The position numbers were made by a program, and so were the translations under genes. Of a stretch of 22,524 nucleotides of DNA, positions 1 through 6,803 are shown piece by piece. Source of the stretch: an uncultured Collinsella sp. GTDB lineage: Bacteria; Actinomycetota; Coriobacteriia; Coriobacteriales; Coriobacteriaceae. The stretch spans positions 1-22,524 of the forward strand of contig URXE01000040.1 in assembly GCA_900551815.1 (NCBI GenBank), in the 5' to 3' direction. Each line of letters opens with the position of its first letter. Positions within the stretch are counted from its first letter, which is position 1. Below the pieces are notes generated by a model, which saw nothing but the letters and a program-made list of their open reading frames with translations, was not told where the DNA came from and ran no database searches.

Positions 1-31
1 GTCGGCAGCGTCAGATGTGTATAAGAGACAG
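1..31 (+). other. Residual Nextera (Tn5) sequencing adapter
   Basis: Bases 13-31 read AGATGTGTATAAGAGACAG, the 19-base Tn5 mosaic end used in Nextera libraries. Bases 1-12 (GTCGGCAGCGTC) match the rest of the read-1 adapter. This is library sequence left at a contig end, not a transposon in the organism. Any open frame running across base 31 is artificial. Genomic sequence begins at about base 32, 15 bases before the stop codon of the first gene, so that gene is probably complete. Confidence 0.96.
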
Positions 32-46
32 GTCGTTGTCTGTCGG

Positions 47-523
47 TTAGCTGCGGGGGCGGTGGCGGAGCTTGTCGATGGCGGCGTCGGTACTGTGGCC
101 GCGGGCGTCGGTGCTGCGGTCGCGGGCGTCGGCGGCGGTTTGGCGCTGGCGGCGGTAGTCGATCATGCCTTGGATGATGGGCTTGCCAAAGCTCACGACA
201 TCATCGTTGTAGATGGCGGTTCGGGCGGCAAGCAGACAGTCGGTAAAGTCCATATGGGTCTTGCCAAAGAGTTTGACGGCAAGGGCGACAACGGTGGGCT
301 CGTCGACCATGACGTCATCGAGCAGCCTTTTTAAGGCCGCGGCAATTTCAACGCGGGGAACCTTATAGACGTCGCGCAGCGTGACCACGACGCGCGTGAT
401 GATCTCGGGGTAGACGCGAGCGGTGCGCGTGGCGATGACCTTGGCGGCGCGCGGTGACAGGACCTCGTCGTCGTCAAGCAGGTAGCGAAGGATGACGGTC
501 TCGTCGATGATGGTGCTACTCAT
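47..523 (-). CDS. PIN-domain protein, probable toxin of a type II toxin-antitoxin pair
   Basis: A 158-residue protein with a PIN-like fold pattern. The N-terminus (IIDETVILRYLL) resembles the first strand and acidic residue of PIN ribonucleases (D7). E40 and the MDFTDCLLAA segment (D92, D95) supply the expected central acids. The usual last motif (FDxD-like) reads SFGKPI here, so the fourth acid is missing or moved. PIN toxins are Mg-dependent RNases; that role is inferred from family and neighbour. Its ATG lies inside the end of the upstream antitoxin gene (8-base overlap), implying translational coupling. After about residue 125 the tail is low-complexity, with a duplicated seven-residue unit (DARDRST, DARGHST). 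The TAA stop is 16 bases from the adapter junction, so the end appears genuine. A non-toxic PIN relative is possible. Confidence 0.72.
   Translation of the reverse strand: MSSTIIDETVILRYLLDDDEVLSPRAAKVIATRTARVYPEIITRVVVTLRDVYKVPRVEIAAALKRLLDDVMVDEPTVVALAVKLFGKTHMDFTDCLLAARTAIYNDDVVSFGKPIIQGMIDYRRQRQTAADARDRSTDARGHSTDAAIDKLRHRPRS
84..132. repeat. 21-base tandem repeat inside the PIN gene tail
   Basis: Two adjacent 21-base units (84-104 and 105-125) and a 7-base start of a third (126-132) each begin GCGTCGG and end in CGCGG. The unit is a multiple of three, so on the minus strand it encodes an in-frame seven-residue repeat of pattern DARxxST. Copy number could vary between strains without breaking the frame. 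Confidence 0.75.
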
Positions 524-839
524 GGATATCTACTTCCTCGGGACCCAAAATCGAATCGTCGCTTTCCGTGGCAAGGTACTCAATCCAGGCATTGCGCTCC
601 TCGGCGCGGCGGTTGGGGTCACCATATGCTTTGAGCGATCCATAGGCGGCGGTGCCGTCCTTTGAGCGCACGGCGACCGGCTGAAAGGGGAGCTTGCGCA
701 TCAAAATGCTCTGCGCGACAAATAGACGGACGGCCTTGGCAAGCGATGTGCCCATGGCGTCGTAGAGGCGCTCGGCATGCTGCTTGTCCTCTTCGCGAAT
801 GCGCACCTGCAGGATGGCTCGTTTTTGCGTCGATGACAT
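516..839 (-). CDS. RelB/DinJ-family antitoxin
   Basis: A 107-residue protein with a ribbon-helix-helix N-terminus: a strand (ILQVRIREED) followed by two helices (KQHAERLYDAMGTS, LAKAVRLFVAQSI) and the proline-rich turn LPFQPV, as in RelB/DinJ antitoxins. Such proteins bind their own operator as dimers and neutralise the partner toxin through the C-terminal half, here acidic (ESDDSILGPEEVDIHE). The start is placed at ATG 837-839. A GTG immediately before it (840-842) is also open, but GGGAGG on the minus strand sits about 6 bases from the ATG and only 3 from the GTG. It is first in a two-gene operon and overlaps the PIN gene by 8 bases. DinJ/RelB antitoxins more often pair with RelE/YafQ toxins, so the PIN partner is less usual. 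Confidence 0.85.
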   Translation of the reverse strand: MSSTQKRAILQVRIREEDKQHAERLYDAMGTSLAKAVRLFVAQSILMRKLPFQPVAVRSKDGTAAYGSLKAYGDPNRRAEERNAWIEYLATESDDSILGPEEVDIHE

Positions 840-882
840 CACTGCCCTCCCTTAGCTAGCGTGCAATATAGTCGGTCAAATG

Positions 883-894
883 CGGTATATACCG
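883..894. promoter_or_regulatory. Candidate operator palindrome of the toxin-antitoxin operon
   Basis: CGGTATATACCG is a perfect 12-base palindrome about 45 bases upstream of the antitoxin start. It lies within a wider imperfect inverted repeat, GTCGGT (871-876) facing ACCGAC (891-896). Ribbon-helix-helix antitoxins normally repress their own promoter by binding such a palindrome, so this is the natural operator candidate. The assignment is inference; no promoter elements were confidently matched to it. Confidence 0.45.
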
Positions 895-925
895 ACATCT
901 TAGAATCTTATAACCATTACTTTAT

Positions 926-939
926 TTTACTCAAGTAAA
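926..939. repeat. Inverted repeat TTTAC-N4-GTAAA between direct repeats
   Basis: TTTAC (926-930) and GTAAA (935-939) are exact reverse complements separated by TCAA. Two identical TAACCATTA copies (911-919, 940-948) flank it at 29-base spacing. The geometry resembles a dimeric regulator site, but it does not match the FNR consensus TTGAT-N4-ATCAA. The bound protein, if any, is unknown. Confidence 0.4.
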
Positions 940-1063
940 TAACCATTAACACGAATACAAGCGTAGTACATCCAAAATGAGAGCGCGTAAAAATCTCTGA
1001 GGCGTACGCATGTAATACACTCACCTTTATAGCTTCTAGAGAATAATTCCAACCTGCTAAAAC

Positions 1064-1115
1064 CCCTGCAATACACCCGTATTGCAGGGCCTATGCTCAC
1101 GTTTGCCCCCTGCAA
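1064..1115. promoter_or_regulatory. Three-arm repeat CCCTGCAA upstream of the hydrogenlyase operon
   Basis: CCCTGCAATAC (1064-1074) and GTATTGCAGGG (1079-1089) form a perfect 11-base inverted repeat with a 4-base loop. A third arm, CCCTGCAA (1108-1115), is complementary to the last eight bases of the second. The middle arm can therefore pair with either neighbour. There is no U-run after the stem on the plus strand. On the minus strand it is followed by GTTTTAG, at most a weak terminator. The arrangement fits either a cluster of regulator half-sites or an alternative-pairing leader. Function is not known. Confidence 0.45.
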
Positions 1116-1191
1116 CTGCGTATATTCAACCTGTATACCGTTGGAGAAATTCTACCGAGTGCCTGTTTCGCCGCATGCGCTCGATGCGTCG

Positions 1192-1242
1192 ATGCCGGAC
1201 CACGGGCGGTCCGGAACAACGTCGACAGGGTCTCTCCGGCAT
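1192..1242 (+). promoter_or_regulatory. Possible switchable leader hairpins before hydN
   Basis: CCGGACC (1195-1201) can pair with GGTCCGG (1208-1214) around a 6-base loop. Alternatively ATGCCGGA (1192-1199) can pair with TCCGGCAT (1235-1242), ending about 8 bases before the GGAGGG ribosome binding site. Both pairings use bases 1195-1199, so they exclude each other. That is typical of leaders that switch between two folds. Whether it senses molybdate cofactor, formate or nothing is unknown, and I could not match it to a named riboswitch. Confidence 0.35.
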
Positions 1243-1266
1243 GGGATTCAGGAGGGAGTGAACAAC

Positions 1267-1785
1267 ATGGGCAATAAACGAGTCGTAGCCGATTCCTCAC
1301 GCTGCATTGGGTGTCAAACCTGTATGGCGGCGTGCATCGAGGCACACGATATTCCCGGCAACATCGCCGCACCTCGCTTGCGCGTGACGCGCACCTACGA
1401 GATCTCCGCACCGGTGGCTTGCCATCACTGCGAGGATGCCCCGTGCGCGAAGGCCTGTCCTACGGGCGCCTTGTTCTTTGATCCAAAGAACCATCGCATC
1501 GGCGTCAACGAGGACAACTGCATCGGCTGCAAGAGCTGCGTCATGGCATGCCCCTTTGGCGCCGTGAGCGTGGCGACCACGCAGGTCCCCGTCTTGATGG
1601 GTGACGTGCGCGTGGGTTCGCAGACTAAGAGCTTCGTGCTCAAGTGCGACCTGTGCGTGGACCGTCCCGGCGGTCCGGCGTGTGCTGAGGCGTGCCCGAC
1701 CAAGGGCCTCACCTTGGTAGACGAGGAACGCCTGGCAGAACTGACTGCCGAGCGTGCCCGCGCCACCATCGAAAACGAGGCGTAA
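1267..1785 (+). CDS. hydN: HydN/HycB-like four-cluster ferredoxin, electron carrier for FdhF
   Basis: A 172-residue iron-sulfur protein with four ferredoxin-type cysteine groups, starting CIGCQTCMAAC (C13-C23), then CHHCEDAPC, CIGCKSCVMAC and CDLC..CAEAC. Length and motif order match E. coli HydN (about 175 residues) and the related HycB. These carry electrons from formate dehydrogenase H in the cytoplasm. ATG 1267 is chosen because GGAGGG stands just upstream; the frame is open further 5' without support. It lies 76 bases before fdhF and is first in the operon, so it probably serves as the formate dehydrogenase electron-transfer subunit. HydN is also implicated in FdhF function or maturation in enterics. 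HyfA, just downstream, is a paralogue, so which of the two docks to FdhF is uncertain. Confidence 0.88.
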   Translation: MGNKRVVADSSRCIGCQTCMAACIEAHDIPGNIAAPRLRVTRTYEISAPVACHHCEDAPCAKACPTGALFFDPKNHRIGVNEDNCIGCKSCVMACPFGAVSVATTQVPVLMGDVRVGSQTKSFVLKCDLCVDRPGGPACAEACPTKGLTLVDEERLAELTAERARATIENEA

Positions 1786-1861
1786 GCGGGCGGCCAAGCA
1801 GGCCCAATGATTGTCAAATAAGTACCGAGTATTCGGTAGCAGAAAAAGGAAGGAGGGTGTC

Positions 1862-4084
1862 ATGGAGAAGCATAAAGTGATCTGCCCGTACTGCGGCGCC
1901 GGTTGCCAGTTTAACCTCTTGGTCCAAAACGGCCAGGTCGTGGGTACCGAACCGCTCAACGGCATCACCAACCAGAGCGAGCTGTGCCTTAAGGGCATGA
2001 GCGGCTACGACTTCATCAACGACACCAAGATCTTGACTCCCCGCGTACTGCACCCGATGATCCGCCGCACCAAGGGCGCGGATCTCGAGCGCGTAAGCTG
2101 GGACGAGGCACTGGATTTCACCGCATCTAAGATGCAGGCCATAATTGACGAATATGGTCCTAACGCTGTCATGACCACCGGCTCTTCGCGAGGCGGCGGC
2201 AATGAGGCGAACTACGTCATGCAGAAGTTTACGCGTGCGTGCATCGGCACCCACAGCGTGGACAACTGCGCCCGTACTTGACACGGCCCTACTGTCCTCG
2301 GTCTGATGGACACGGTTGGTTCAGGTTGCATGTCATGCTCCATCCCCGGTATGGAGGATGCGGGCTGCATTTTCCTCTTCGGCTATAACCCTGCCGATTC
2401 GCACCCCATCGTCGCAAGGCGTATCGTGCGAGCCAAAGAAAAGGGTTGCAAGATCATCGTCGCCGACCCGCGCCATATCGAAACCGCGCGTATCGCCGAT
2501 CTTTACCTTCCGATCAAGAACGGTTGCAACGTCGCGTTCCTCAACGCCTTTGCCAACTGCTTGGTCAACGATGGCCTCTACGACAAGGAATTCGTCGCCG
2601 AGCACACGAACGGCTTTGACGAGTGGTGGGAGACCATCAAGAACTACACTCCCGAATCCGTACAGGACATCACGGGTGTCGAGCCCGCGTTGATCCACCA
2701 AGCTGCCGAGATGTACGCCACGGCGAAGCCCTCTGCCATCATTGGCTGGGGCATGGGCGTATGCCAGCAGAAGCAGAACCTGAAGACGGTGCACACCATC
2801 GCCTCCATCGCCTGCGTTGCCGGCCAGATCGGCAAACCCAATTCCGGCCTCGCGCCCGTGCGCGGTCAGAACAACGTCCAGGGCTCCTGCGATATGGGCA
2901 TGCTGCCCAACCTGTACCCTGGCTACCAGAAGGTCACCGACCCGGCTGTGCGTGCCAAGTTTGCCAAGGCTTGGGGCGTGCCCGAGGAAAAGCTCCCGCT
3001 CGAGGAGGGCTACAAGCTCACCGACCTGGGCCACCTGGTCGACGAGGGCAAGGTGCACTGCTTCTACAACTACGGCGAGGACCCGCTGCAGACCGAGCCC
3101 GATTCGGCCGGCATGCGCAAGACGCTCTCCGAGCTGGATCTGTTCATTTGCCAGGACATCTTTATGACGCAGACGACCATGCTCGCTGACGTCATCCTGC
3201 CTGCCACCTCTTGGGGCGAGCACGAGGGTGTCTTTACCGCATCCGACCGTAGCTTCCAGCACTTTGACGCGGCCGTTCCGCCCAAGGGCGAGTGCCGCCA
3301 CGACTGGGAGATCTTCGCGGACCTGTCTACGCGCATGGGCTATCCCATGCACTACGACAACACCGAGCAGATCTGGAACGAGTGCATTAGCCTGTGCCCC
3401 AACTTTGTGGGCGCGACCTACGAGAAGATGGCTCCCGAGGGCGGCTACGCCCAGTGGCCCGTTAAGAGCACCGATGTGAACGACCACGGTACGCCCGACA
3501 TGTTCGCTGGTGGCAAGTTCACCACCAAGGACGGCCGCGCCAACCTGATGGCGCACGACTGGGAGGCGCCCTCCGAGCTTCCCGACGATGAGTACCCGCT
3601 CATTCTGTGCACCGTCCGCGAGGTCGGCCACTACAGCTGCCGTTCGATGACCGGCAACTGCAAGACGCTGGCGCTGCTCGCCGACGAGCCCGGCTTTGTC
3701 CGCATGAATCCCGCGGACGCCCAGGCGCGCGGCATCAAGAACGGCGACATCGTCTCGATCCACAGCCGCCGCGGCCAGGTATACAGCCGCGCCGACGTGA
3801 GCGACCGTATCAACAAGGGCACGGTCTATATGACCTACCAGTGGTGGATCGGCAAGTGCAACGAGCTGACCATTCACAAGGTCGACCCGGTCTCGCACAC
3901 GCCCGAGGACAAGTTCTCCGCCTGCCAGGTCGACGCCATTGCCGACCAGGTTTGGGCAGAGGGCGAGGTCGAGCGTCAGTACACCGAGCTCAAGCAGGCT
4001 CTGGTGGATGCCGCCGCTCCCCAGGATGTTGAGCCCGGCGCCGCCAAGTTCGACGACGAGACGCACGTGAATCAAATCGTGTAG
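1862..4084 (+). CDS. fdhF: Formate dehydrogenase H, selenocysteine-containing (UGA at 2279-2281 read as Sec140)
   Basis: One 740-residue protein if the in-frame TGA at 2279-2281 is decoded as selenocysteine. It oxidises formate to CO2 at a bis-molybdopterin Mo/W centre. Cys8, 11, 15 and 42 bind a [4Fe-4S] cluster, Lys44 follows, the active site reads NCART-U140-HGP with His141, and Arg334 sits in PVRGQNNVQG. These are the positions seen in E. coli FdhF (Sec140, His141, Arg333), and similarity continues on both sides of the UGA (FGYNPADSHPIV, TVREVGHYSCRSMTGNC, YMTYQWWIG). The protein is about 25 residues longer at its C-terminus than the 715-residue E. coli enzyme. ATG 1862 has an AAGGAAGGAGG site; a small hairpin (TACCGA 1823-1828 with TCGGTA 1833-1838) lies just before it. 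There is no signal peptide, so the enzyme is cytoplasmic. Reading the TGA as a stop would truncate it uselessly at residue 139. Confidence 0.96.
2279..2316 (+). promoter_or_regulatory. Selenocysteine UGA codon and bacterial SECIS element in fdhF
   Basis: After the TGA (2279-2281), TGTCC (2293-2297) pairs with GGACA (2308-2312), presenting GGTCTG (2300-2305) at the tip. E. coli fdhF carries a GGUCU apical loop at the same distance, with the GGU as the seventh codon after UGA. This loop is what the SelB C-terminal domain recognises to deliver Sec-tRNA. The selB gene is in this window. Confidence 0.92.
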
Positions 4085-4105
4085 TCCCGTTCTCGTTGGC
4101 TTTTT

Positions 4106-4148
4106 GGGCCGGGCGTCCCGTACGTTCGGGAGCCCGGCCCGTTATTTT
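4106..4148 (+). terminator. Hairpin terminator or attenuator between fdhF and hyfA
   Basis: GGGCCGGGC (4106-4114) pairs with GCCCGGCCC (4132-4140), with an inner TCCCG/CGGGA stem (4116-4120, 4127-4131) around a 6-base loop. It is followed by GTTATTTT, a broken U-tract. It sits 21 bases after the fdhF stop and just ahead of the hyfA ribosome binding site. With no clear new promoter in this 78-base gap, partial termination would lower hydrogenase expression relative to hydN-fdhF. It could also stabilise a processed mRNA end. Confidence 0.75.
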
Positions 4149-4162
4149 GAAAGGAAGTGGGG

Positions 4163-4780
4163 ATGAACCGCTTCATCGACATCAACCCGGAGAGGTGCAT
4201 CGGCTGCGGAACATGCCAGTCCGCCTGTGCCGACGCCCACCGGATGCAGGGTCTTCAGGATACGCCGCGCCTGGCGCTCGTGAAGACCGGCGGTATTTCG
4301 GCCGCCCTTGCCTGCCACCATTGCGAGGGTGCCCCTTGCGCCGAGGTTTGCCCGGTGAATGCCATCGAGCACGATGGCGATCGCATCCACGTTAAGGAGC
4401 AGGAGTGCATCGGGTGCAGGCTGTGCGCCATCGCGTGCCCCTTCGGAGCCATCCATCCCGATGGCACGTCTATCGCCGGTGTCGCAGGCATGTGCGACCC
4501 GACGCCTTCGTATCCTAAGTCCCTGAGCAGCCTGCTTACGTGGGCTCCCGGCCAGTACACCTGCGCTGTGAAGTGCGACCTTTGCGCCTTCGATCCGGAC
4601 GGCCCGCATTGTGTGGCGGCGTGCCCCACCAAGGCGCTGACCGTCATGGGCGGCGCGGCCGATCGCGAGCTTGACGAGGCCAAGCGCCTGCGCTCGATCG
4701 AAAACGGTCCGGTCGTCGACGTTACCGCTGTGGCCCAGGGCCTGTCCGAGAAAGCAGAAGGGAGCGTAAACAATGGATAG
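4163..4780 (+). CDS. hyfA: Hydrogenase-4 component A, four-cluster ferredoxin subunit
   Basis: A 205-residue iron-sulfur subunit very like E. coli HyfA in length and sequence (MNRF start, HRMQGLQDTPRLALVKT, CHHCEGAPCAEVCPVNAI, CIGCRLCAIACPFGAI, VKCDLCAFDPDGPHC). Four cysteine groups bind [4Fe-4S] clusters that relay electrons between formate dehydrogenase and the hydrogenase module in the cytoplasm. ATG 4163 is preferred: AAGG lies 8 bases upstream, while an in-frame GTG at 4157 is too close to it. Its stop overlaps the hyfB start by 8 bases. It is related to the first operon gene, and the two probably arose by duplication and occupy successive places in the electron path. Confidence 0.92.
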   Translation: MNRFIDINPERCIGCGTCQSACADAHRMQGLQDTPRLALVKTGGISAALACHHCEGAPCAEVCPVNAIEHDGDRIHVKEQECIGCRLCAIACPFGAIHPDGTSIAGVAGMCDPTPSYPKSLSSLLTWAPGQYTCAVKCDLCAFDPDGPHCVAACPTKALTVMGGAADRELDEAKRLRSIENGPVVDVTAVAQGLSEKAEGSVNNG

Positions 4781-6791
4781 CATGACGCTGTTTATCGCAT
4801 CGCTTGCCGTCTCGTGCATCGGTGCGCTCGCCTCGGTTCTGCTGATCAAGGCCGATAACGCCGCCAAGACCGCCGGCTGCCTAATCGGCGCCGTCGCCGC
4901 GGTGCTTTCGTTTGTGGCCGGTATTCAGGCCGTGCTGGGCGATGTCACGTCGGTCGACACCATCGTGTTCTTCCCGTTTGCCCATTTCCAGCTGCTGCTC
5001 AATCAGCTGTCCGGCCTGTTCGTGGCGCTCATCTCGGTGCTCGCGTTTGCCGGTTCGATCTACGGTCTCAATTACTTTGATGAGTACCCGGGCAAAAAGG
5101 GCCGCGCCGGCTTCTTCTTTAACACCTTCGTGGCGTCCATGATGCTCGTCATCACCGCCGACAACGTGTTTTGGTTCCTGGTCGCCTTTGAGCTCATGTC
5201 GCTGACCTCGTACTTCCTGGTCGTGATTGAGGAGAACGAGAACTCCATCCATGGCGGTTGGCTCTACTTTGTGATCGCGCACGTGGGCTTTGTGCTCATC
5301 ATGGCGAGCTTCCTCACTATGACCAACTTCGCCGGTGGCTCGTTTGCCTTTGCGGATTTCCGCGCCACGCAGTTTAGCCCCGCGGTCGCATCCGTGTGCT
5401 TCGTGCTTGCCTTCTTTGGCTTTGGCGCCAAGGCCGGTATTATCCCGCTGCACGGCTGGCTGCCCAAGGCACATCCCGAGGCGCCGTCCAACGTGTCGGC
5501 CCTCATGTCCGGCGGCATGATCAAGATCGGTATCTTCGGCATCCTCAAGGTTGGTCTCGACCTGCTCTCCGCCTCGGGCGTTCAGGTTTGGTGGGGCCTT
5601 ATGGTCATGGTCTTCGGTGCGATCTCGTCGGTCCTCGGCGTGGCCTTCGCCCTGCAGGAGCATGACATCAAGCGCCTGCTGGCCTATCACTCCGTCGAGA
5701 ACATCGGCATCATCCTGCTCGGCGTCGGCGCCTCCATGGCCGCCATGGCGCTCAACTCGGTCGGCATTGCCGTCCTGGCTCTGATGGCCGCCCTCTACCA
5801 CACGTTTAACCACGCGATGTTTAAGGGCGAGCTGTTCTTGGGCGCCGGTGCGCTGCTGTACTCCATGGGTACGCGCAATATGGAGAAGATGGGCGGCCTG
5901 TTCCGTCGTATGCCGGCAACGGCCATCTGCTTCCTCATTGGCGCGCTTGCCATCTCGGCCATCCCGCCCTTCAACGGCTTTGTGTCCGAGTGGTTTACCT
6001 ACCAGTCGCTCTTTAACGCCGCCATGCAGGGCGACAAGGCCGTCATGATCGTGGCCGTGTTCGCTGCCGTCGCGCTTGCCATTACCGGTGCGCTGGCTGT
6101 CACGTGCTTCGTCAAGGCCTATGGCGTCTCCTTTGCCTCCGCGCCCCGCTCCGAGGCCGCGGCCAATGCCAAGGAGGTTCCCGCCCCCATGGTGTTTGCG
6201 CAGGGCCTGCTCGCGGCCATCTGCGTCGTGCTGGGCATTGGCGCTCCCGTGATCGCGCCCGTGCTGGTCGATGTCGCCGCGTCCGTGCTGCATCCGTACG
6301 GTGGCGTGTTTGCCGCCGAGGGCATGGAGCTCATGAACCAGTACTCCGGCGCTGTCACCTCCACGCCCGCGATCGCTATTGCGCTCGTGGCGCTCGTCGG
6401 CCTTGCCTGCGGTTATCGCAAGCTCAAGACCGTCGGCAAGGTGCAGAAGTCCCAGCCGTGGGCATGCGGCTATGCTCCCAACGAGCATATGCCCGTCGTG
6501 GCCACGACCTTCGCCTCCGAGGTGTCCTGGTTTATGCAGCCGCTCTACACGCTGCGTGACCGCTGTACGGCCGTCTGCTGGTCCATCGCGCACTTCTTCC
6601 AGAAGCTCACCGGTGTGGCCGAGGCTGTGGAGCCCGTACCCGACAAGGTTCTCGTCGATGCCCCGCATAAGGGTGTCGAGAAGCTCGCCGACCTCGCGAC
6701 TAAGCTCGAGGGCGGCAACTACAGCATCTATATCTGCTACATCGTCGCGGCACTCGTGGTGTTCCTCGTGCTCGCCGTGCAAATGGGTTAA
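4773..6791 (+). CDS. hyfB: Hydrogenase-4 component B, NuoL/MrpA-like ion-translocating membrane subunit
   Basis: A 672-residue polytopic membrane protein of the proton-conducting antiporter family, the same length as E. coli HyfB. The ion-pathway residues of the family are present: Glu140 in FWFLVAFELMSLTSY (TM5), Lys220 in GFGAKAGIIPLHGWLPKAHP (TM7) and Lys251 in the next helix (MSGGMIKIG). A hydrophilic stretch near residues 600-645 precedes a final helix, as in NuoL-like subunits with a C-terminal extension. It forms part of the membrane arm that should couple electron transfer to proton or sodium pumping. The start overlaps the hyfA end, with GAAGGGAG upstream. The complex I homologue is a less likely reading because no NADH-oxidising subunits are present. 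Confidence 0.94.
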   Translation: MDSMTLFIASLAVSCIGALASVLLIKADNAAKTAGCLIGAVAAVLSFVAGIQAVLGDVTSVDTIVFFPFAHFQLLLNQLSGLFVALISVLAFAGSIYGLNYFDEYPGKKGRAGFFFNTFVASMMLVITADNVFWFLVAFELMSLTSYFLVVIEENENSIHGGWLYFVIAHVGFVLIMASFLTMTNFAGGSFAFADFRATQFSPAVASVCFVLAFFGFGAKAGIIPLHGWLPKAHPEAPSNVSALMSGGMIKIGIFGILKVGLDLLSASGVQVWWGLMVMVFGAISSVLGVAFALQEHDIKRLLAYHSVENIGIILLGVGASMAAMALNSVGIAVLALMAALYHTFNHAMFKGELFLGAGALLYSMGTRNMEKMGGLFRRMPATAICFLIGALAISAIPPFNGFVSEWFTYQSLFNAAMQGDKAVMIVAVFAAVALAITGALAVTCFVKAYGVSFASAPRSEAAANAKEVPAPMVFAQGLLAAICVVLGIGAPVIAPVLVDVAASVLHPYGGVFAAEGMELMNQYSGAVTSTPAIAIALVALVGLACGYRKLKTVGKVQKSQPWACGYAPNEHMPVVATTFASEVSWFMQPLYTLRDRCTAVCWSIAHFFQKLTGVAEAVEPVPDKVLVDAPHKGVEKLADLATKLEGGNYSIYICYIVAALVVFLVLAVQMG

Positions 6792-6803
6792 GGAGGGGAG
6801 AGC

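Larger units (their letters stand above)
840..1266. other. Divergent regulatory region, no gene seen
   Basis: About 430 bases between the minus-strand toxin-antitoxin operon and the plus-strand formate hydrogenlyase operon. The part from about 860 to 1060 is much richer in A+T than the rest of the window. It holds a perfect palindrome (883-894), an inverted repeat TTTAC-TCAA-GTAAA (926-939) flanked by two direct copies of TAACCATTA (911-919, 940-948), a perfect 11-base inverted repeat (1064-1089), and paired segments in the probable leader (1192-1242). I could not place a convincing -35/-10 or sigma-54 promoter for either operon. Short open frames here lack ribosome binding sites and family resemblance. 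Confidence 0.7.

Noticed and set aside
17..334. Plus-strand open frame of about 105 codons at the left end
   Set aside because: It starts within the sequencing adapter and runs antisense to the PIN gene, with no ribosome binding site or family resemblance.
1064..1095. Rho-independent terminator on the plus strand
   Set aside because: The stem is strong but is followed by GC-rich sequence rather than a T-run, and nothing upstream on the plus strand needs terminating.
927..1115. Short minus-strand open frame (about 62 codons) in the regulatory gap
   Set aside because: It would need a TTG start with no ribosome binding site, and the translation resembles nothing recognisable.
2279..2281. Premature stop making fdhF a pseudogene
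   Set aside because: The TGA is exactly at the FdhF selenocysteine position, similarity continues in frame on both sides, a SECIS-like hairpin follows, and selA and selB are present.
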